From Faecalibacterium sp. (GTDB lineage Bacteria; Bacillota; Clostridia; Oscillospirales; Ruminococcaceae), in NCBI GenBank assembly GCA_029264955.1, contig JARHYC010000020.1, positions 62,001 to 126,000 of the forward strand: 64,000 bases of DNA, read 5' to 3'. Under the pieces are notes generated by a model. It did no database searches and was not told the DNA's origin. It saw nothing but the letters and a program-made list of their open reading frames with translations. The position numbers were made by a program, and so were the translations under genes. Positions 59,882 to 64,000 of the stretch are shown one piece after another (the stretch's first letter is position 1; the number at the start of each line of letters is the position of its first letter).

Positions 59882-62080
59882 ATGCGTTCTTCCACTCAAG
59901 CCCATGCGCATCACACCGCTGCCCAAAGGCGAAAATCCTCACACAGCGGTACATTTTTTCTGACGGCGCTTCTGGTTCTACTTTTGATTGCCGTTGTGCT
60001 GTTTGTTTTTCATCCGACGGAAAAAGCCCTGCCCATGCCGGAACAGCCCCGCATTGTGCGGCTGGATGCCGGCTGGACCGATCAACTGGTTCAATGCGGC
60101 AACGACAAAGCCGTAAAAGCCTTTATCGACCAAACCATTGCCGAAATTGCGGCGACTCCGTTTGGTATCAATGCCATTTCTTGGGACGGCAAAACTCCAG
60201 ACGGCGAAGCTCTGTTTATTGATGACACCAAAACGCTGCCACACGCAGCTTTTTTATCTGACCGCTTTGATGCGATGGATTATCTGCTTCATGCTGCCGA
60301 GAATGCTGAGTTGACCGTTTATCTGGAACGCCTATTGCCGAACCCGGAAGACGAAGTCATCACAACTCTGGCCGAAAAACATGAAATGCCGCTGCTTTCA
60401 CCTAACGTTCTCAGCAACCAGACCCCCGGCTGGGAATCCGGCGAGGTGCAGCTGCTGGATGCATCTGCTGGCGGCGAGCGTGCCGCACTGGCTTTGCAGC
60501 AGGGCAATACCGCTGCTGGTGTCATACTGGGCGACTGGAGTGTCCTGCGCCAAAATCCTTCCGAAGCGGTTCTGTTCAACGCATTTCTGGATGGCACGCT
60601 GGACGACCCGACCCAAGCATGGTCGGGCAAGGAGCTTGCCCAGACTTTGGCAGTTACTTATCCGCAGCACGACAACGCCAAATTGTATGACAAGAATGTT
60701 TTCCTGATGGGTACGAGTAACCCGGATGCACCCTTGACTCTGAATGGGGAACCTGTAGAGCGTTTTACCCAGCAGGGCAGCTGGGGTATTCTGGTTCCGC
60801 TGGAATACGGCACCAATACATTCACGCTGGAAAACGGCGGTGAACCGTTGGAATTCCACATCGAAAAGCCCAAGCCCGACCCCAATAAAAAGCCTGCAAA
60901 ACCGGAACCGCCCCAGCCGGACGGCACCCCGGGCGAAGAAGCAATCGGCAAGAAAGTGCAGATTACCGATGCGATTGCCAGCGCACTGACCGAGCCTTGG
61001 AAGTCCTCTTCCATTGAGGATACACTGTATCAGGGTGCGGTTGCAGAGGTTGTAGGCGTGACTGAGTACCAGTCCGGCAACATTATGACCCATGCTTACA
61101 AACTGTCTACCGGCGGTTGGGTGCGCGCAAAGACCAGTACCATCGTAGACCTGCCGGATGCTGCTTTTACTGGTGCAACTATTTCTGAGGACGAAGCCAG
61201 CCGCAGCACTGTTCTGGAATTTACCGGAAACGGCACCCCCGCTGTATATCACACTTGGGAAAACAACCAGCTCACCTTGCGGCTGCTCAGCGCACAATGG
61301 AGCGGTACGCTGCCTGAAAGCGAGCGATTCAATGCTTCCATTGAACAGCAGGATAAGGATATTCTGTTGACCCTAAACTTCTCTGACACAGATCCGCTGT
61401 ATGGCTGGGCAGTCAACTACGAAGACGGTATCACCCGCCTGTACTTCAAGCACAAGCCTGTGCTGGCCGACGGTGCAAAGCCCTTGACCGGTCTGACCAT
61501 CATGCTGGACCCCGGTCATGGAGAAGGAGACAACGGCGCAGTCGGCAGCGGTGGTCTTTCGGCTCCTGTGGAAAAAGACGCCAATCTGGCACTTGCTCTG
61601 GCAACCCGCACCCGTCTGGAGCAGTTGGGCGCAACGGTTGTGATGACTCGCACGGAAGATACGTTTCCTACACTAGGTGACCGTGTTACTGCACTCAATA
61701 CCCAGCACCCTGATTTGTTCATCTCAATTCACCACAACAGTATCGATTTGACACGCAACGTAAACAGCGTAAACGGCACCGAAGCCTACTGGTTCTATGA
61801 GGAAGGCACCGAGCTTGCCCGCCTGCTGACCGAAAACGTTACCAGCGCAATCAATGCCGTTCGCTCTGAACCCCATCAGGACCGCGGGAATTCCTATGGG
61901 TACTACTATGTGACTCGCTCCAACATCTGCCCCGCAACACTTCTGGAAGCCGCATTTATGACCAACCCTGCCGATTACGAGCTTTCCATCAATCCAGATG
62001 TGATTTGGTCCGAAGCTGGCGGTATTGCAAGAGCTGTGTATCAGTTTTTGCGGGAAGCAGCGCTGCCCACCGCCGCTTAA
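59882..62080 (+). CDS. Membrane-anchored N-acetylmuramoyl-L-alanine amidase with large N-terminal region
   Basis: The 732-residue protein has one N-terminal membrane helix (about 26-46). The region 55-270 (IAATPFGINAISWDGK, then TVYLERLLPNP) looks like a degenerate glycosidase-type barrel. A Pro/Lys linker (about 320-350) is followed by a possible SH3-like segment (EDTLYQGAVAEVVG to GGWVRAKTS), an AMIN-like beta region and the C-terminal amidase_3 domain: IMLDPGHGEGDNGA (zinc His), APVEKDANLALA (zinc Glu), LFISIHHNS (zinc His) and LLEAAFMTNPADY (catalytic Glu). It cuts the peptide stem from peptidoglycan glycan strands. AAGGAGG precedes ATG 59882; a TACAAT lies upstream. Confidence 0.9.
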   Translation: MRSSTQAHAHHTAAQRRKSSHSGTFFLTALLVLLLIAVVLFVFHPTEKALPMPEQPRIVRLDAGWTDQLVQCGNDKAVKAFIDQTIAEIAATPFGINAISWDGKTPDGEALFIDDTKTLPHAAFLSDRFDAMDYLLHAAENAELTVYLERLLPNPEDEVITTLAEKHEMPLLSPNVLSNQTPGWESGEVQLLDASAGGERAALALQQGNTAAGVILGDWSVLRQNPSEAVLFNAFLDGTLDDPTQAWSGKELAQTLAVTYPQHDNAKLYDKNVFLMGTSNPDAPLTLNGEPVERFTQQGSWGILVPLEYGTNTFTLENGGEPLEFHIEKPKPDPNKKPAKPEPPQPDGTPGEEAIGKKVQITDAIASALTEPWKSSSIEDTLYQGAVAEVVGVTEYQSGNIMTHAYKLSTGGWVRAKTSTIVDLPDAAFTGATISEDEASRSTVLEFTGNGTPAVYHTWENNQLTLRLLSAQWSGTLPESERFNASIEQQDKDILLTLNFSDTDPLYGWAVNYEDGITRLYFKHKPVLADGAKPLTGLTIMLDPGHGEGDNGAVGSGGLSAPVEKDANLALALATRTRLEQLGATVVMTRTEDTFPTLGDRVTALNTQHPDLFISIHHNSIDLTRNVNSVNGTEAYWFYEEGTELARLLTENVTSAINAVRSEPHQDRGNSYGYYYVTRSNICPATLLEAAFMTNPADYELSINPDVIWSEAGGIARAVYQFLREAALPTAA

Positions 62081-62097
62081 ATCTAAAAACAAAGAAC

Positions 62098-62126
62098 GCC
62101 GCCCGCAAGTCGGGCGGCATTTTTGT
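62098..62126 (+). terminator. Terminator of the amidase gene
   Basis: GCCGCCCG pairs with CGGGCGGC around CAAGT, followed by ATTTTTGTT. Confidence 0.85.
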
Positions 62127-62176
62127 TGGTCGAAAAGCACATCTTTTCGCACAAGTGCGCCTTTTCGCCAATTTTA

Positions 62177-62185
62177 TGCTATACT
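62177..62185 (+). promoter_or_regulatory. Extended -10 promoter of the second HAD gene
   Basis: TGC followed by TATACT, 40 bases upstream of the ATG; -35 not clear. Confidence 0.55.
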
Positions 62186-62224
62186 AATATACTGAAAATA
62201 CATCACAGCAAGTAGGAGACTATC

Positions 62225-62881
62225 ATGGTAGAAGCGGTTATTTTTGATATGGACGGCTTGATGTTCGACACGGAAAGTGTGTGGACCTCTTTGTGGGAGC
62301 CGGTTTTGAAAACTTTTGGTATTCCGCTGCCCGCTGGGCTTGCTGACGCAACCCGTGGTACGGCAGGCGTACAGTTGCGCAACATTGTAGGTCAGTATTG
62401 CGGACCAAACCACGACCCCCAAGAAATTCTGGAGGAAATGTGGCGTCAGGGCGATTTGGTTTTTGCCAAGGGCGTTGCCAAAAAGCCCGGCCTGGATGCA
62501 CTGTTGGGCTGGCTGAAGGAACATAGCATCCCGGTTGCGGTTGCCAGCAGCAGCCTGCCTCATTACATCCACCAGAATTTGAAGAACGGCAACATCGAAT
62601 CGTACTTTTCTACGATTGTCAGCGGCGATATGATCGAGCACTCCAAGCCTGCACCGGATATTTTTCTGAAAGCTGCTGAGCTTCTGGGCGCAGACCGCCA
62701 CCGCACACTGGTTTTGGAAGACAGCTACAACGGTGTGCGCGCGGGTCGTGCCGGCGATTTTATTACTGTCATGGTTCCAGATTTGATGCCGGCAAACGAA
62801 GAAATGGCAAAACTGTACGACGCTTGCTGCAAGGATTTGTTTACAGTGCGTGACCTTCTGGAGCAGGGTAAACTAGGCTGA
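62225..62881 (+). CDS. HAD-family hydrolase (subfamily IA, phosphatase or phosphomutase)
   Basis: The 218-residue protein starts EAVIFDMDGLMFDTESVWT, with nucleophile Asp8 and acid/base Asp10, then PVAVASSSLPHYI (motif II), the Lys in EHSKPAPDIFLKAAELL (motif III) and VLEDSYNGVRAGRAGDF (motif IV). The DGLxFDTE cap start is typical of beta-phosphoglucomutase-like phosphatases. Substrate not visible. TAGGAG precedes ATG 62225. It is distinct from the HAD gene at 47271. Confidence 0.9.
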   Translation: MVEAVIFDMDGLMFDTESVWTSLWEPVLKTFGIPLPAGLADATRGTAGVQLRNIVGQYCGPNHDPQEILEEMWRQGDLVFAKGVAKKPGLDALLGWLKEHSIPVAVASSSLPHYIHQNLKNGNIESYFSTIVSGDMIEHSKPAPDIFLKAAELLGADRHRTLVLEDSYNGVRAGRAGDFITVMVPDLMPANEEMAKLYDACCKDLFTVRDLLEQGKLG

Positions 62882-62903
62882 TTTTTGACCTGATTGCAAT
62901 ACA

Positions 62904-62938
62904 AACGCCATCCGCCTTGGCGGATGGCGTTTTCTTTT
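62904..62938. terminator. Terminator between the HAD and NusG-II genes
   Basis: AACGCCATCCGCC pairs with GGCGGATGGCGTT around TT, followed by TTCTTTT on the plus strand. Confidence 0.9.
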
Positions 62939-63335
62939 ATTGGAAATCCCGCAGGTCGCCCTTTTCTTCAATGGTCAGGAATACACCATTCGGCACACAG
63001 GATGCAAACGAGGCGTGTTTATCCAGCCAGCCAAACCCTTCGCACACATGGTCGGGGCAAGGGCTGTTGACGAAAGCTGCCGCTCCGTCTTTGACCTGAA
63101 TATGTACCGTGTCAAATACCGTTTCGATATCATAGGTTTTGTCCACATCCAGCGGAAGAATCATCTGCTGGGAGCCATCTTTGTTTTCGTACTGCACAAA
63201 CGCGCACAGCTCGTGGGCATCCTTTTGATCCAGCCAGTACCAGCCCGCCAGTACTGCTGCCAGCACCAACACCACCAGTACAAAAATCAAATTCATTTTC
63301 TTGCCGCTTACCGGCTTTTTCTCTTTTGCGTCCAC
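62937..63335 (-). CDS. Membrane-anchored NusG domain II-containing protein
   Basis: The 132-residue protein has one membrane helix (about 14-34) and an outward beta-rich domain. CPDHVCEGFGWLDKHASFASCVPNGVFLTIE matches the NusG domain II family of small clostridial proteins, where two close cysteines are conserved. The family function is unknown, and it lies next to thiamine- or Rnf-type genes in some relatives; here neither is close. GTG 63335 is the likely start, with AAAGGA nine bases upstream. Confidence 0.85.
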   Translation of the reverse strand: MDAKEKKPVSGKKMNLIFVLVVLVLAAVLAGWYWLDQKDAHELCAFVQYENKDGSQQMILPLDVDKTYDIETVFDTVHIQVKDGAAAFVNSPCPDHVCEGFGWLDKHASFASCVPNGVFLTIEEKGDLRDFQ

Positions 63336-63380
63336 TGAAAATTTCCTTTCTATGATACATAGTATACAAGAGTTTTACAG

Positions 63381-63411
63381 AAAAATGCTCGCCGAATCAC
63401 TCCGGCGAGCA
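63381..63411 (-). terminator. Terminator of trigger factor
   Basis: TGCTCGCCG pairs with CGGCGAGCA across a loop, followed by TTTTTC on the minus strand. Confidence 0.85.
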
Positions 63412-63426
63412 CGATAGAAACAGTGC

Positions 63427-64000
63427 TTACTCCTCGATGGTGCTATGTGCCCAGACATATTCGCGGGCACGGTCCAGCATCATTTCGTGGCGCAGATTCT
63501 TCACAAAAGGCTGTGCCTTGTATTCTTCCACCGTTTTCTTTGCCTTCTCTGCACGCGCTGCAATCTCAGCATCCAGCTCGGCATCGGTCGGGACCAAACC
63601 CTTTTCCTGTGCCAGCAGCTCCAAAGCAAAGCCGGTGCGCATTTCCAGCGCACCACGCTGACGCAGCTGTGTATCAAACTCTTCCTTGGTGCGGCGGGTA
63701 CGCTGCAGGAACTGCCCCAATGTAGTGCGCATCATCTGTAGCTGAATCTGGAACTGATTCAGCTTCTTCTGGTATGCTTCTTCCAGCAGCGGAGTGGGCA
63801 GCTCGCCTTCGCAAGCCTGACCCAGCTGATCCAGCAACTGACCGCGTGCAATGTTCATTGCGTTTTCACGGCGACTTTCTGCCATCTTGGCACGAATCTG
63901 TGCGCGGTATTCTTCCATGGTATCCACGCCGCCAACCTTCTTAGCAAAGTCTGCGTTCAGTGCGGGAATCTGGCGTACATTTACGCTATGCAGCACAATG
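63427..64000 (-). CDS. tig: Trigger factor (C-terminal part, 5' end beyond window)
   Basis: Only the last 191 residues are inside the window. They begin at the end of the prolyl-isomerase domain (IVLHSVNVRQIPALNADFAKKVGGVDTMEEYRAQIR) and cover most of the helical C-terminal substrate-binding domain, with NIARGQLLDQLG, PTPLLEEAYQKKLNQF and the end RHEMMLDRAREYVWAHSTIEE. Trigger factor binds nascent chains at the ribosome exit. The downstream terminator shows this is the end of its transcript. Confidence 0.9.
   Translation of the reverse strand, partial: IVLHSVNVRQIPALNADFAKKVGGVDTMEEYRAQIRAKMAESRRENAMNIARGQLLDQLGQACEGELPTPLLEEAYQKKLNQFQIQLQMMRTTLGQFLQRTRRTKEEFDTQLRQRGALEMRTGFALELLAQEKGLVPTDAELDAEIAARAEKAKKTVEEYKAQPFVKNLRHEMMLDRAREYVWAHSTIEE

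Noticed and set aside
1-64000. CRISPR arrays, insertion sequences or prophage
   Set aside because: No regularly spaced repeats, transposase, integrase or phage structural genes were seen anywhere in the window.

Overview
The window looks like a chromosomal segment from a gut Clostridia, most likely an Oscillospiraceae/Ruminococcaceae relative (Faecalibacterium, Gemmiger or Subdoligranulum type); this placement is inference. Supporting signs are AGGAGG-type ribosome sites, sigma-A promoters of TTGACA/TATAAT type with 17-base spacers, many compact hairpin terminators, an anaerobic Rnf complex, a split transketolase, an ECF-type folate transporter under a THF riboswitch, and a giant mucin-degrading surface glycosidase with a Gram-positive C-terminal anchor. 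I see no transposase, integrase, phage gene or CRISPR array.

Layout. (1) 1-4.1 kb, minus strand: a molybdenum cofactor cluster (molybdopterin-binding protein, MoeA, ModC, ModB) behind a promoter, a structured leader and an intrinsic terminator, which suggests transcription attenuation. (2) 4.2-6.5 kb: a large polytopic membrane protein and tRNA-Val(CAC). (3) 6.6-12.1 kb, minus: the complete rnfCDGEAB operon for ferredoxin:NAD+ oxidoreduction coupled to ion pumping, with an RnfG that carries two tandem FMN domains. (4) 12.4-15.2 kb, plus: a 47-residue membrane peptide, glycerol kinase, a histidine phosphatase and a small DUF2007-like protein. (5) 15.4-22.1 kb, minus: a 2226-residue GH101 endo-alpha-N-acetylgalactosaminidase with its own promoter and inverted repeat. 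(6) 22.4-25.9 kb, minus: a zinc-dependent phospholipase C-like protein, a small export-family membrane protein, exonuclease III and FolT with its THF riboswitch. (7) 26-30.3 kb, plus: enolase, a YitT-family protein, asparaginase and a glycosyltransferase. (8) 30.4-36 kb: split transketolase, a CofE-like F420 ligase homologue, a YfcE phosphodiesterase and a MATE pump. (9) 36-41.3 kb, plus: sbcD-sbcC and a ferredoxin-nitroreductase. (10) 41.4-47.2 kb: an RND/MMPL transporter plus a GLUG-repeat surface protein in one operon, divergent from a TetR regulator. (11) 47.3-53.8 kb: a HAD phosphatase, an alpha/beta hydrolase, a radical SAM protein, a second YitT protein divergent from a MerR regulator, a gamma-carbonic-anhydrase-like protein, an FMN-split-barrel-like lipoprotein and tRNA-Ser(CGA). 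(12) 53.8-64 kb: GNAT, ABC-F, a secreted nuclease with a coupled small protein, a GIY-YIG/GNAT fusion, MYG1, an N-acetylmuramoyl-alanine amidase, a HAD phosphatase, a NusG domain II protein and the C-terminal part of trigger factor.

Most of this is ordinary core genome. The points that deserve follow-up are the molybdenum leader, the tandem-FMN RnfG, the orphan CofE homologue, the GIY-YIG/GNAT fusion, the RND-GLUG export operon and the architecture and control of the GH101 mucinase. All functions are assigned by reading motifs and overall resemblance; no database search was run.
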